Shown: positions 9,831 to 18,928, counted from the stretch's first letter. The stretch: DNA of 64,000 bases from Pseudomonas sp. TH31 (GCF_016650815.1 NZ_JAEKEZ010000030.1:69501-133500), one strand, 5' to 3'. Notes: a model not told the origin generated them from the letters alone. Program-made: numbers and translations.

Positions 9831-11162
9831 ATGAAGAAGGCAAAGCTTAGCCTCGCCTGGCAGATCCTCATCGGTCTGGTATTGGGGATTGCAATCGGTG
9901 CGCTGCTCAACCATTTCAGTGCCGAAAAAGCCTGGTGGATCAGCAACGTCCTGCAACCTGCAGGCGATATCTTTATCCGTCTGATCAAGATGATCGTGAT
10001 CCCTATCGTGATCTCTTCGCTGGTGGTGGGTATTGCCGGCGTGGGCGACGCGAAGAAACTCGGACGCATCGGTCTGAAGACCATCCTCTACTTCGAAGTC
10101 GTCACCACCATCGCCATCCTGGTCGGTCTGGTGCTGGCCAACGTGGTCCATCCGGGCACCGGCATCGACATGAGCACCCTGGGGACTGTGGATATTTCCA
10201 AGTACCAGGCGACTGCCGCCGAGGTTCAGCATGAACATGCGTTCATCGAAACCATACTCAACCTGATCCCGTCGAACATCTTCGCGGCCATGGCCCGCGG
10301 CGAGATGCTGCCGATCATTTTCTTCTCCGTGTTGTTCGGTCTCGGTCTGTCGAGCCTGCAATCGGACCTGCGCGAGCCGCTGGTGAAGATGTTCCAGGGC
10401 GTGTCCGAGAGCATGTTCAAGGTCACTCACATGATCATGAACTACGCCCCTATTGGTGTTTTCGCTTTAATCGCGGTAACCGTGGCCAACTTCGGCTTCG
10501 CTTCCTTGCTGCCACTGGCCAAACTGGTGGTGCTGGTTTACTTCGCCATTGCCTTCTTCGCCTTTGTGGTGCTGGGCCTGATTGCTCGCCTGTTCGGCTT
10601 CTCGGTGATCAAGCTGATGCGCATCTTCAAGGATGAACTGGTCCTGGCTTACTCCACCGCCAGTTCCGAAACCGTGCTGCCGCGCGTAATCGAGAAGATG
10701 GAAGCCTACGGCGCGCCGAAAGCCATTTGCAGCTTCGTGGTGCCGACCGGTTACTCATTCAACCTCGACGGTTCGACCCTGTACCAGAGCATCGCGGCCA
10801 TCTTCATTGCCCAGCTCTACGGCATCGACCTGTCGATCAGCCAGCAATTGCTGCTGGTGCTGACCCTGATGGTCACCTCCAAAGGCATCGCTGGTGTACC
10901 GGGCGTGTCCTTCGTGGTGCTGCTGGCCACCCTGGGCAGCGTTGGCATTCCGCTGGAAGGCCTGGCGTTCATCGCCGGTGTCGACCGCATCATGGACATG
11001 GCGCGTACCGCTCTGAACGTGATCGGCAATGCCCTGGCCGTGCTGGTTATCTCCCGCTGGGAAGGCATGTACGACGACGCCAAGGGCGAGCGCTACTGGA
11101 ACTCCCTGCCGCACTGGCGCAGCAAGGAAAAGCTGCCGGCTGGCGAAATTTCCAAGAACTGA
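9831..11162 (+). CDS. gltP: Proton/sodium-glutamate symporter GltP
   Basis: This 443-residue dicarboxylate/amino acid:cation symporter imports glutamate and aspartate across the inner membrane. Eight transmembrane segments and two re-entrant hairpins are implied. The family motifs are clear: serine-rich hairpin 1 (AYSTASSETVLPRV), the NLDGST helix-7 motif (equivalent to NMDGT) and hairpin 2 (SKGIAGVPG), then the substrate-binding helix 8 with DRIMDMARTALNVIGNALA. The ATG follows GTAAGGGTAATGAT. It is the last member of the block shared with P. aeruginosa PA5479-PA5487. A REP pair and a strong hairpin follow, so transcription probably ends before 11376. Confidence 0.93.
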   Translation: MKKAKLSLAWQILIGLVLGIAIGALLNHFSAEKAWWISNVLQPAGDIFIRLIKMIVIPIVISSLVVGIAGVGDAKKLGRIGLKTILYFEVVTTIAILVGLVLANVVHPGTGIDMSTLGTVDISKYQATAAEVQHEHAFIETILNLIPSNIFAAMARGEMLPIIFFSVLFGLGLSSLQSDLREPLVKMFQGVSESMFKVTHMIMNYAPIGVFALIAVTVANFGFASLLPLAKLVVLVYFAIAFFAFVVLGLIARLFGFSVIKLMRIFKDELVLAYSTASSETVLPRVIEKMEAYGAPKAICSFVVPTGYSFNLDGSTLYQSIAAIFIAQLYGIDLSISQQLLLVLTLMVTSKGIAGVPGVSFVVLLATLGSVGIPLEGLAFIAGVDRIMDMARTALNVIGNALAVLVISRWEGMYDDAKGERYWNSLPHWRSKEKLPAGEISKN

Positions 11163-11173
11163 TCCATCTGCTT

Positions 11174-11267
11174 CTGTAGGAGCGAGGCTTGCCCGCGAAG
11201 AGGCCGGAACATTCAACATCTACGTTGATTGATAGGTCGCCTTCGCGGGCAAGCCTCGCTCCTACAG
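11174..11267. repeat. REP-type inverted pair, family B
   Basis: Two 27-base arms (11174-11200 and 11241-11267) are perfect reverse complements, with core GCGAGGCTTGCCCGCGAAG, separated by 40 bases. The same element recurs at 28464-28555 and 33162-33229. It lies directly after gltP and may also stabilise or end its transcript. Confidence 0.9.
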
Positions 11268-11297
11268 GCCAAAGGTGCGATCAATGCTCGTCAAACC

Positions 11298-11321
11298 AAA
11301 CCCCGGAGAAATCCGGGGTTT
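11298..11321 (+). terminator. Hairpin terminator after gltP
   Basis: A perfect 10-base stem (AAACCCCGGA/TCCGGGGTTT) with a 4-base loop is followed by TGTCGTTT. It separates gltP from the next gene on the same strand. Confidence 0.7.
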
Positions 11322-11375
11322 GTCGTTTCTGGCGACCCCGCTATCATTCGCCGCATTCTTCGGGGGATTTAACTG

Positions 11376-12605
11376 ATGCTCAATGGCCTGTGGCTTGGCT
11401 TCTTCATCGTGGCAGCCGTGTCGGCGCTGGCGCAGTGGCTGATCGGCGGCAACGCCGGGATCTTCGCAGCGATGGTGGAAAGTATCTTCGCCATGGCCAA
11501 GCTGTCCGTGGAGGTCATGGTCCTGCTGTTCGGCACCTTGACCCTGTGGCTGGGCTTTCTGCGGATCGCCGAGAAAGCCGGGATCGTCGACTGGCTGGCC
11601 AAGGCCCTCGGCCCGCTGTTCCTGCGGCTGATGCCGGAAGTCCCGCCCGGTCACCCGGCCATCGGCCTGATCACCCTCAACTTCGCTGCCAACGGCCTGG
11701 GCCTGGACAACGCCGCCACGCCGATCGGCCTCAAGGCCATGAAAGCGCTGCAAGAGCTCAATCCCAGCGCCACGGTCGCCAGCAACGCACAAATCCTGTT
11801 CCTGGTGCTCAACGCCTCGTCCCTGACCCTGCTGCCAGTGACGATCTTCATGTACCGCGCCCAGCAAGGTGCGCCGGACCCGACGCTGGTGTTCCTGCCG
11901 ATCCTGCTGGCCACCAGTTGCTCGACCATCGTCGGCTTTTTGTCGGTGGCATTCATGCAACGCCTGCGCGTCTGGGACCCGGTGGTGCTCGCCTATCTGA
12001 TTCCCGGTGTGTTGGCCCTCGGTGGTTTCATGGCGCTGCTGGGGACGCTCTCGGCGACCGCGCTGGCCGGGCTGTCATCGATCCTCGGCAACCTGACGCT
12101 GTTCGGCCTGATCATGCTGTTTCTGATCATTGGCGCGTTGCGCAAAGTGAAGGTCTACGAAGCGTTCGTCGAAGGCGCCAAAGAAGGCTTCGACGTGGCC
12201 AAGAACCTGCTGCCGTATCTGGTGGCGATGCTCTGTGCGGTGGGCGTGCTGCGAGCGTCCGGTGCCTTGGACTTCGGTCTGGACGGGATTCGGCATTTGG
12301 TGGCGTGGGCCGGTTGGGACACGCGCTTCGTCGATGCGTTGCCGACGGCGATGGTCAAACCGTTCTCCGGCAGCGCCGCCCGGGCGATGCTGATCGAAAC
12401 CATGAAAACCTCCGGGGTGGACAGCTTCCCGGCGTTGGTGGCGGCAACCATTCAGGGCAGTACCGAAACCACGTTCTATGTGTTGGCGGTGTACTTCGGT
12501 GCGGTGGGGATTCAGCGCGCGCGGCATGCAGTGGGCTGTGCGTTGCTGGCGGAGTTTGCCGGGGTGGTCGGCGCGATCCTGGTTTGTTACTGGTTCTTTG
12601 GGTAA
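11376..12605 (+). CDS. Fused SpmA-SpmB-like nucleoside-recognition membrane protein
   Basis: This 409-residue integral membrane protein has two nucleoside-recognition (Gate) domains in one chain. The first half (1-190) contains LNFAANGLGLDNAATPIGLKAM and resembles SpmA. The second half (about 215-409) contains PFSGSAARAMLIE and STETTFYVLAVYFGAVG and resembles SpmB. In Bacillus these are separate proteins needed for spore core dehydration. The fused form occurs in many non-sporulating Gram-negative bacteria, where its role is unknown. Transport of a small solute or peptide is a reasonable guess only. It stands alone between a terminator and a REP element. The ATG at 11376 follows a weak GGGGGATT ribosome site. 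Confidence 0.82.
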   Translation: MLNGLWLGFFIVAAVSALAQWLIGGNAGIFAAMVESIFAMAKLSVEVMVLLFGTLTLWLGFLRIAEKAGIVDWLAKALGPLFLRLMPEVPPGHPAIGLITLNFAANGLGLDNAATPIGLKAMKALQELNPSATVASNAQILFLVLNASSLTLLPVTIFMYRAQQGAPDPTLVFLPILLATSCSTIVGFLSVAFMQRLRVWDPVVLAYLIPGVLALGGFMALLGTLSATALAGLSSILGNLTLFGLIMLFLIIGALRKVKVYEAFVEGAKEGFDVAKNLLPYLVAMLCAVGVLRASGALDFGLDGIRHLVAWAGWDTRFVDALPTAMVKPFSGSAARAMLIETMKTSGVDSFPALVAATIQGSTETTFYVLAVYFGAVGIQRARHAVGCALLAEFAGVVGAILVCYWFFG

Positions 12606-12608
12606 ATC

Positions 12609-12665
12609 AAAAGATCGCAGCCTTCGGCAGCTCCTACAGGTGTACACCCAACTAATGTAGGAGCT
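12609..12665. repeat. REP element, family A, second arm truncated
   Basis: An intact family A arm (core GCAGCCTTCGGCAGCTCC) at 12609-12639 is followed, after a short loop, by only TGTAGGAGCT of the opposite arm. It lies between two convergent genes. Confidence 0.85.
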
Positions 12666-12668
12666 ATT

Positions 12669-13292
12669 TCAAGGTTTAACAGGAGCCAGCTGCTGACCTT
12701 GTTCCACTGCCCAAGCCACCACCTGCGCCGTTAATTGGTCGCTGGCCTGGCCAAACCCGGCCACCACCGACGGCACCTTCACATCGCTCAGCGGCTGACG
12801 CACTTCAAAGCGGCGGCTGGCGAGGATTCGCTGGTCATATCCACGCACCAGCAATGCATCCAGCCGTATGACCACGCTCGCGTTAGTGCCTTGGTACTCA
12901 GTCTGGAATGCTTGCAGACTCCCACCGAGCTCCAGATCCGCCTGGAAATTACTGTCATCAGTGCTCAACAGCGACACCCGACCATCGCGCTGAAACCCAT
13001 CCAGCAACCGATTACGCAGCAGCACCGGTGCCGGATCGCTCCAGCGCGAGGCTTTGTAGCTGCTGATCAGGTCGCCCTGCGGGATCACGGCGATTTTCGG
13101 GCTGTTCAGTGCCTCGCTGGCCTGTGGTTTGGTCAGGCGTAGCGACCAGTGTTGCGGCGTGCCGTGACCGACCGCTGCGGCGCTCTGAGCCGAAGGCAAG
13201 CGATAGACATCGGACGGCTCGGCCTTGGGCAGGATCGAGCAAGAGCTGACCAGCGCAAAACTGGCGAGGAGGGCGAGTCGAGTCAGCTTCAT
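12669..13292 (-). CDS. PqiC-type ABC transport auxiliary lipoprotein
   Basis: This 207-residue lipoprotein has the signal MKLTRLALLASFALVSSC with Cys18 as lipidation site. The remaining domain is the ABC-type transport auxiliary lipoprotein family (PqiC/YmbA-like). It is the last of four overlapping genes encoding an MCE lipid transporter; its start overlaps the stop of the MCE gene by 4 bases (ATGA). By analogy with PqiC and LetB systems it should sit at the inner leaflet of the outer membrane and receive the MCE protein's lipid tunnel. That location is inferred, as the residue after Cys is Ser, which favours outer-membrane sorting. Confidence 0.87.
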   Translation of the reverse strand: MKLTRLALLASFALVSSCSILPKAEPSDVYRLPSAQSAAAVGHGTPQHWSLRLTKPQASEALNSPKIAVIPQGDLISSYKASRWSDPAPVLLRNRLLDGFQRDGRVSLLSTDDSNFQADLELGGSLQAFQTEYQGTNASVVIRLDALLVRGYDQRILASRRFEVRQPLSDVKVPSVVAGFGQASDQLTAQVVAWAVEQGQQLAPVKP

Positions 13293-14227
13293 GGCGTGAA
13301 TTCCTTGTTCTTGTCGCTGCCCAGCAGGTAACCGCTGGGGTTGGCTTCCAGTCGCTGGGAAATGGCTCGCAGCGAACTCAGGGTGTCGCGCAGTTCACGC
13401 ACCGCCGGGGCCAGGCCATTGAGGCCCTGCATACCGCTGTTGAGCGAATCCTGATTGGTCGTCAGCAATTTGTTGATGGTCGCGGTGCTCTGTTCCAGCG
13501 ACTTCATCGCCTGCCCGGCGCTGCCGAACATCTGCTTGCCCTGATCATTGAGCAGGCCGTTGGCGTTGCGCATAAGCGCGGTGGTTTGCTCAAGGGTGGC
13601 GCTGGCCTGTTTGCCGATCGAGGCCAGTTGCTGCATGGCCTGGCGGATGTCGCCACGTTGCTCGGCAATTGTCCCGGTAGTTTGCTCCAGATGCTCAAGG
13701 GTGTTGCTGATGCGCTCGACGTTTTGCGCCGAAAACATCTGATTGGCGTTGTGCATCAGCGTATTCACGCCGGCCATCAAGTCGTTGCTGTCGTTCAGCA
13801 GGCGAGCGATGGGCGAGGGCGCCGCGACAATCGTCGGCAACTCGCCGTCCTTGCCCCGAAGCTTGGGACTTTGCGGTGTGCCGCCACTGAGTTGGATGAT
13901 CGAAGTACCGGTGATCCCGGTCAGCGCCAGTTTGGCCTGGGTGTCTTCCTTGATTGGTGTCTCGCCGCCAAGACGAATCCGTGCCAGCACCCGGCGCGGG
14001 TCTTTCGGGTCCAGGCGCAGGGTCACCACGTCGCCGACCTTGATCCCGCTGTACTGCACGGCGCTGCCCTTGGACAGGCCGCTGACCGCCTCGTTGAAGA
14101 CGATTTCGTAATCCTTGAACTCGGTGTCGACGCTGGACTTGGCCAGCCAGAGACCGAAGAGCAGGGCGCCCGCCACCACAATCACGGTGAACAGGCCGAT
14201 CAATACATGATGGGCTCGGGTTTCCAT
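13289..14227 (-). CDS. MCE (MlaD-like) periplasmic lipid-transport protein
   Basis: This 312-residue protein has one N-terminal transmembrane helix (about residues 7-28), a single MCE domain (about 38-115, with VSGLSKGSAVQYSGIKVGDV and the LTGITGTSIIQL strand) and a long alpha-helical tail (about 140-305) rich in Gln, Asn and Leu. The tail is much longer than in MlaD (about 180 residues) and resembles the helical needle of PqiB or Mce1-type proteins. It should form a hexameric ring carrying lipids between inner and outer membranes. The gene starts one base after the ATPase stop and is translated with it. The lipid carried and the direction are not readable from sequence. Confidence 0.88.
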   Translation of the reverse strand: METRAHHVLIGLFTVIVVAGALLFGLWLAKSSVDTEFKDYEIVFNEAVSGLSKGSAVQYSGIKVGDVVTLRLDPKDPRRVLARIRLGGETPIKEDTQAKLALTGITGTSIIQLSGGTPQSPKLRGKDGELPTIVAAPSPIARLLNDSNDLMAGVNTLMHNANQMFSAQNVERISNTLEHLEQTTGTIAEQRGDIRQAMQQLASIGKQASATLEQTTALMRNANGLLNDQGKQMFGSAGQAMKSLEQSTATINKLLTTNQDSLNSGMQGLNGLAPAVRELRDTLSSLRAISQRLEANPSGYLLGSDKNKEFTP

Positions 14228-14228
14228 G

Positions 14229-15032
14229 TCAGACCTCGTTAAGCTGTTGAGCGACGGTCAGCGCCGCGCGGCCGCGGGGGCCGTGGAAGTATTCGTGAAT
14301 CCAGGCGTCGTCGGTTTCCGACACTTTGTCGATGGCATCCGCCACCAGCACTTTCTTCTGCGCCAGCACCGCCACCCGGTCTGTGATGGTGTAGAGCGTG
14401 TCCAAATCGTGGGTCACCAGGAACACGCTCAAGCCCAACGCATCGCGCAGGGTCAGGATCAACTGATCGAAAGCCGCCGCGCCAATCGGGTCGAGGCCGG
14501 CGGTGGGCTCGTCGAGAAACAGGATGTCCGGGTCCAGCGCCAGCGCCCGGGCCAGTGCCGCACGCTTGATCATGCCGCCGGACAAGGACGCGGGGTACTT
14601 GTCCGCCGCCGACAACGGCAGCCCGGCCAGCGCCAGTTTCACCGCTGCCAGGTGTTCGGCGTCGGCACGGCTCAGGCCGGCGTGTTCGATCAGGGGCAGG
14701 GCGACGTTTTCGGTCACGGTCAGCGAAGAGAACAGCGCGCCTTTCTGGAACAGCACGCCGAAGCGCCGTTCAACCATCGAGCGCTCATGCTCCGACAGCG
14801 TCGGCAGGTTTTTGCCGAAGACTTTCACCACGCCTTCACTGGGCCGACGCAAACCGACAATGCTGCGCAGCAACACCGATTTGCCGCTGCCGGAGCCGCC
14901 AACCACCGCAAGGATTTCACCTTTGTACAAATCCAGGTCGAGGTTCTCGTGCACGCTCTGGCTGCCGAAGCGATTGCATAGCCCACGGACTTCGATCACC
15001 GCCTCGCAGGGCGCTCGGGGTAGACGACTCAC
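14229..15032 (-). CDS. MlaF-like ABC transporter ATPase
   Basis: This 267-residue nucleotide-binding protein powers the MCE transporter. It has Walker A GGSGSGKSV, Q-loop FQKGALFSSLTV, signature LSGGMIKRAALARAL, Walker B ILFLDEPTAGLDPI and the switch histidine in VFLVTHD. The GALFSSLTV stretch after the Q-loop is characteristic of the MlaF/Ttg2A subgroup. Its start overlaps the permease stop by 4 bases (ATGA). It is distinct from the canonical mla operon because the permease is fused to a STAS domain and a PqiC-type lipoprotein replaces MlaC. Confidence 0.9.
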   Translation of the reverse strand: MSRLPRAPCEAVIEVRGLCNRFGSQSVHENLDLDLYKGEILAVVGGSGSGKSVLLRSIVGLRRPSEGVVKVFGKNLPTLSEHERSMVERRFGVLFQKGALFSSLTVTENVALPLIEHAGLSRADAEHLAAVKLALAGLPLSAADKYPASLSGGMIKRAALARALALDPDILFLDEPTAGLDPIGAAAFDQLILTLRDALGLSVFLVTHDLDTLYTITDRVAVLAQKKVLVADAIDKVSETDDAWIHEYFHGPRGRAALTVAQQLNEV

Positions 15033-16177
15033 CAGCCCATCTCCATGAAAAACAACGCGGCGACGGCATCCAGCACGATCACCACGAAAATCGACTGAAC
15101 CACGCTGGACGTGGTGTGGGCGCCAACGGATTCGGCGCTGCCACTGACCTTGAAACCTTCAAGGCAGCCAATGGCCGCGATCAGGAACGCGAAAATCGGC
15201 GCTTTGACAATCCCCACCAGAAAATGCTGAACGCCAATGTCTGATTGCAGCAGCGAGAGGAACATCGCCGGCGAAATCTCCAGCGACACCGCGCAGACCA
15301 CGCCACCGCCAATAATCCCGGAGATCATCGCCAGAAAAGTCAGCATCGGCAGCGCCACCAACAGCGCCAGCACGCGCGGGACTACCAGCAACTCGATCGG
15401 GTCGAGGCCGAGGGTGCGGATCGCGTCGATTTCTTCGTTGGCCTTCATCGAGCCGATTTGGGCGGTGAACGCACTGGCGGTACGCCCGGCCATCAAGATC
15501 GCGGTCAGCAACACGCCGAACTCGCGCAGGAAGGCGAACGCCACCAGGTCCACGGTAAAGATGCTCGCGCCGAAACTCGCCAGCACCGTCGCCCCGAGAA
15601 ACGCCACCACGGCGCCCACCAGGAAGGTCAGCAGGGCGACGATAGGCGCGGCGTCAAGGCCGGTCTGCTCGATGTGCGCGACCATCGGCGTGATGCGCCA
15701 GCGTTGGGGGCGAAACAAATTGCGGGCGATGGTTTCGAGGATCAGGCCGACGAAACCCAGCAGTTGCAGGGTGTCCTGCCAGATCGTGTCAACAGCGCGA
15801 CCGATGCGCGTCAGCAATTGAATGCCGACGCTGATTTCCGGTTCCTTGAGCGGTACGCAGAAATCGGTCAGCGAGCGGTAGACAGTTTGCAGCAACGCAC
15901 GATCGGCGGTGGAGAGGGTGCACTCGGGGTGTTCGGCCGATCGGCCCAGGCGCTCGGAACCCAGCAGCTCCACCAACAGCGAAGCACCCGCCGTGTCGAG
16001 GGCGCCAAGGCCGTTGAGATCGATGTGGGTACTGTCGTCGTACTGGCCGCGAAGCTTGTCGCCCAGGCGCTTGAGGTCAGCGTAATGGGCGAGCGTCCAG
16101 TCACCCGTAACCCGCAATTGTGCAGGGGTGTGAGTGGTGTCCAGTTGGGCATTGCCGGGCAATGTGCTGCTGGTCAT
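15029..16177 (-). CDS. STAS-MlaE fused ABC permease
   Basis: This 382-residue protein is the first gene of the MCE operon. Residues 1-110 form a STAS domain (DLNGLGALDTAGASLLVELL), equivalent to MlaB fused to the permease. Residues about 125-382 are the MlaE domain with five or six transmembrane helices and the conserved AGRTASAFTAQIGSMKANEE and EIDAIRTLGLDP motifs. In the Mla system MlaB regulates assembly and activity of the ATPase; fusion would fix that stoichiometry. The operon order is permease, ATPase, MCE, lipoprotein, with every junction overlapping or touching. Confidence 0.9.
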   Translation of the reverse strand: MTSSTLPGNAQLDTTHTPAQLRVTGDWTLAHYADLKRLGDKLRGQYDDSTHIDLNGLGALDTAGASLLVELLGSERLGRSAEHPECTLSTADRALLQTVYRSLTDFCVPLKEPEISVGIQLLTRIGRAVDTIWQDTLQLLGFVGLILETIARNLFRPQRWRITPMVAHIEQTGLDAAPIVALLTFLVGAVVAFLGATVLASFGASIFTVDLVAFAFLREFGVLLTAILMAGRTASAFTAQIGSMKANEEIDAIRTLGLDPIELLVVPRVLALLVALPMLTFLAMISGIIGGGVVCAVSLEISPAMFLSLLQSDIGVQHFLVGIVKAPIFAFLIAAIGCLEGFKVSGSAESVGAHTTSSVVQSIFVVIVLDAVAALFFMEMGW

Positions 16178-16231
16178 AAGCTCCGTGCTTGTTCGGCTGT
16201 TACGCAGATCTACGTAATAGCACGAACCGGA

Positions 16232-17272
16232 TTACTTTTCTTTGGCCGGTGTGCTGTCCGTGACCTCGAAGCGCAACACGCCGATCACCTGCCCATCTTC
16301 GGTCAACACCCGGACCTGCCAATCGCCTACCGAGTTGCCGGGGAAATTCTGTTTGTGGGTCCAGGCCCGATAGCCTTCCTTGCGCCCGCCATGGATATCC
16401 AGCGCGATGCGGTCGACTTCCTGGCCGTTGAACTGCCAGACGTGATAGATCCGCTCATCCAGTCCGCGCGGGGCGTTGATCGCGGTATAGGCGTAGAGCC
16501 CGCCACCGCGAATCTGCTCGGCGCTGACTTGTTCCAGGCTGTCGCCAGGGGTGCGGTCCTGCATTTGCGTGCTGATGGCCACGTCGGTCATCCACAGCGT
16601 CGCCGGTGGAACCCACGAACGCAGCACCCAACCGAGCACACCGATGCCCAGCGTGACGCTCAGAATCGCCAAGGCGTTGCGCACGGTGCGGATCGGGAAG
16701 ATCGACGCCAGGCTCGGGAACGACAACAACACGGAGATGCCCAGCGCCAGTTTGAAACTCTGGGACGTCGTCAGGTGCAGGATGACGGGCAGGGCGGTCA
16801 GCAGGGCCGCGAACAGCGTCAGGGTGTGCAGCGCCAGGAACGCCCAGCGACGTGGCGCCAGCCATTTGTAGTACAGCGGGTCGGTGATGGAGATCAGCGC
16901 CGCAATGCCCAGCAACCCGGTGAAGACCAGTTGGCCGCTGTTCCAGGTGGTGGTGATGAAGAAAAACGGCAGGACAAAAAACAGGCTTCCCTGGTGGATC
17001 ATCTGCGTGGCGTAACGCAGTAATGGCTGCGGGATTTCCCGTTTGAAGACGCGGGTAAACAACCGGGTGAGGCTGTGTTCCAGCATCAGCCAGACCCAAC
17101 TGACCAGCATGATGGTGGTAATCCAGGTCGCCAGGCCTTGCTGGCGATCCACCAGTATGAAGCTGCCGACCCCGGAGATAAAACCACCGAGCGCAATGAC
17201 CCCAGGATAGCGCTTCATCAGTTCGAGGATGCGCTGGACGAAAGGGGGCAGGGTAGGCATTCGGCGGTTCAC
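16232..17272 (-). CDS. DUF5924/DUF2914 membrane protein
   Basis: This 346-residue protein has six or seven transmembrane segments in its first 215 residues (DUF5924) and a soluble C-terminal domain (about 225-340, DUF2914). The latter contains GGGLYAYTAI, YHVWQFNGQEVDRIAL and GNSVGDWQVRVLTEDGQVIG, a predicted beta-rich periplasmic domain. Function is unknown. It precedes the MCE operon on the same strand with a 54-base gap (16178-16231), so co-transcription is possible and would hint at an envelope role, but that is inference. Confidence 0.8.
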   Translation of the reverse strand: MNRRMPTLPPFVQRILELMKRYPGVIALGGFISGVGSFILVDRQQGLATWITTIMLVSWVWLMLEHSLTRLFTRVFKREIPQPLLRYATQMIHQGSLFFVLPFFFITTTWNSGQLVFTGLLGIAALISITDPLYYKWLAPRRWAFLALHTLTLFAALLTALPVILHLTTSQSFKLALGISVLLSFPSLASIFPIRTVRNALAILSVTLGIGVLGWVLRSWVPPATLWMTDVAISTQMQDRTPGDSLEQVSAEQIRGGGLYAYTAINAPRGLDERIYHVWQFNGQEVDRIALDIHGGRKEGYRAWTHKQNFPGNSVGDWQVRVLTEDGQVIGVLRFEVTDSTPAKEK

Positions 17273-17361
17273 ACTGGTCGTAGGAAAAATCCCCGACAGG
17301 GTACCGCCGGGGGCGGTGTGGCGAGAGTCGTCATCCGTTTTCCTTTAGATTCGTTGGCCCC

Positions 17362-17434
17362 AAAGATCGCAGCCTTCGGCAGCTCCTACAGAGAAGCGTG
17401 CACCTGTAGGAGCTGCCGAAGGCTGCGATCTTTT
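17362..17434. repeat. REP-type inverted pair, family A
   Basis: Two nearly 30-base complementary arms (17362-17391 and 17404-17434) share the core GCAGCCTTCGGCAGCTCC and are separated by 12 bases. The outer ends AAAGATC and GATCTTTT mean it could also act as a terminator for the M16 peptidase gene. Confidence 0.9.
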
Positions 17435-17455
17435 AACAATTCAACCACCGCCGCA

Positions 17456-18829
17456 TCACTTGCGATGAACACGCCAAGCCAACAACCCCAGCACCAACAA
17501 TCCGAACACCGCACCCAGCGCCCACAACAACTGGTCATAACTGATCAACGGCTTCTCGATCCGAAAGTACCCCGGCTGCAGCAGCAACTCGCGCATCGCC
17601 TTGTTCGCTTCTTCCAGCGTCACACCTTGCAGTTCCTTGGCCGGGTCGGTGAATTGTCCGTCCTCGTAATCCCCCAGGGCGCTCCAGTAGTAATCGGCCA
17701 GCGCGCTGTTGCCTTGCACGGCCCAGGCCTGACGAACAATGGCTGCTTGTTTGAGGCGCTCGAAGGTCTCGGCATCAAGGCCGTTCTTGAGCAACTCGGC
17801 TTTCATGTCCTCCAGCACTTGCTCGGCCTCGCCGACGTTCTCGCGCTCAAGGTCCGCGTTCAAGCTCATGAAGCCGACGCTGCCGAACAGCTCACGCTCA
17901 GCCCAAGGGCCGTAGGACAAGCCGTGGGCCAGGCGCATCTGGCGATAGAGCGCCCAGTCCAGATAATCCTTGAGCAGGTCGAAAGTTTGATCGGGCACGT
18001 CTTCCAGCACCGGTTCCGGCACCAGCCAGTGCAACTTCGCACCGCCACCGACAAAACCGTGAATCAGGCTGCGCTCATGAGCAGCACTGGCGTTGATTTC
18101 CGGCAGCGGCAAATGGTCGGTGGGATCGATGGCCTCAAGCGCGCCCCAGGCCCGCTCCAGGTAGGACGGCAGCAACTTGTCGAGGTCGCCGACCACGATC
18201 AACGTCATGTTGTTGGGGGCGTACCAGGCCTTGCGGACCTTCTCCAGTTGCTCGCGGGTCAGGTGATCGACTTCGGCTCGCTCGGGGCATTTGAGGCCCA
18301 GTTCCACGGCCAACTGATTGCTGGCGGTGTGGCCAAGGTCCTGACGGTCCATCCAGCGCTGCAAATGCGAATAATGGCCACCGTCTTCGCGCTCGACCAC
18401 TTGCTTGGCGGCGTTGATGGCGTTGTCGTCGACTCGGGTCTGAGTCAGCAGGGCCAGCAATAGATCGAGGACCTTGCGCTGGTTTTTCGCCGGGGCTTCG
18501 ATGACGAAAGTGGTGTCGGCGTTGCTGGTGTAGGCGTTCCATTCACCGCCCAAAGCCTGCATGCGTTCTTCCAGGCCGCCTTCGCCACTGGCGTCGATGC
18601 CGCTAAACAGCAAGTGTTCGAGCAGGTGGGGCAGCTCTTTGTCGTCGCATTTGAAGTCATCGATGCCGACGCCGACCACCAGCCGAATCGCCACGTGCCC
18701 ACGATCGGTGCCCGGCTTGAGCAGCAATTGCAGGCCGTTGGGCAGGGCGTAGCCTTCGACCTGAAAGCGATCCAGGGCGAACGAAGGGAATGAACCGAGC
18801 AACAGACAGGCGAACAACAGACAACGCAT
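17456..18829 (-). CDS. M16 family zinc peptidase, membrane-anchored
   Basis: This 457-residue protein has a signal peptide (MRCLLFACLLLGSFPSFA) and the inverted zinc motif of M16 peptidases, HLLEHLLFSG (HxxEH), with the distal glutamate expected in the region near residues 138-146 (NAAKQVVERE). An M16C domain follows (about 190-370). A C-terminal transmembrane helix (LLWALGAVFGLLVLGLLAW) and a short basic tail would anchor it in the inner membrane facing the periplasm. The substrate is unknown. Family members process peptides or redox-cofactor precursors, but no such gene cluster is present here. Confidence 0.88.
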   Translation of the reverse strand: MRCLLFACLLLGSFPSFALDRFQVEGYALPNGLQLLLKPGTDRGHVAIRLVVGVGIDDFKCDDKELPHLLEHLLFSGIDASGEGGLEERMQALGGEWNAYTSNADTTFVIEAPAKNQRKVLDLLLALLTQTRVDDNAINAAKQVVEREDGGHYSHLQRWMDRQDLGHTASNQLAVELGLKCPERAEVDHLTREQLEKVRKAWYAPNNMTLIVVGDLDKLLPSYLERAWGALEAIDPTDHLPLPEINASAAHERSLIHGFVGGGAKLHWLVPEPVLEDVPDQTFDLLKDYLDWALYRQMRLAHGLSYGPWAERELFGSVGFMSLNADLERENVGEAEQVLEDMKAELLKNGLDAETFERLKQAAIVRQAWAVQGNSALADYYWSALGDYEDGQFTDPAKELQGVTLEEANKAMRELLLQPGYFRIEKPLISYDQLLWALGAVFGLLVLGLLAWRVHRK

Positions 18830-18928
18830 AACGAGCTTCCATACGGCTGATTGGAGATCCGTGTCGCTTTCCAGGCAGCCATCGTCGGACCAGGACCACT
18901 GTTACTGACAGACCACACTGCCAGACGT

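Noticed and set aside
9653-10084. Minus-strand frame opposite gltP and its leader
   Set aside because: Mostly antisense to the start of gltP, with composition dictated by it. No family resemblance.
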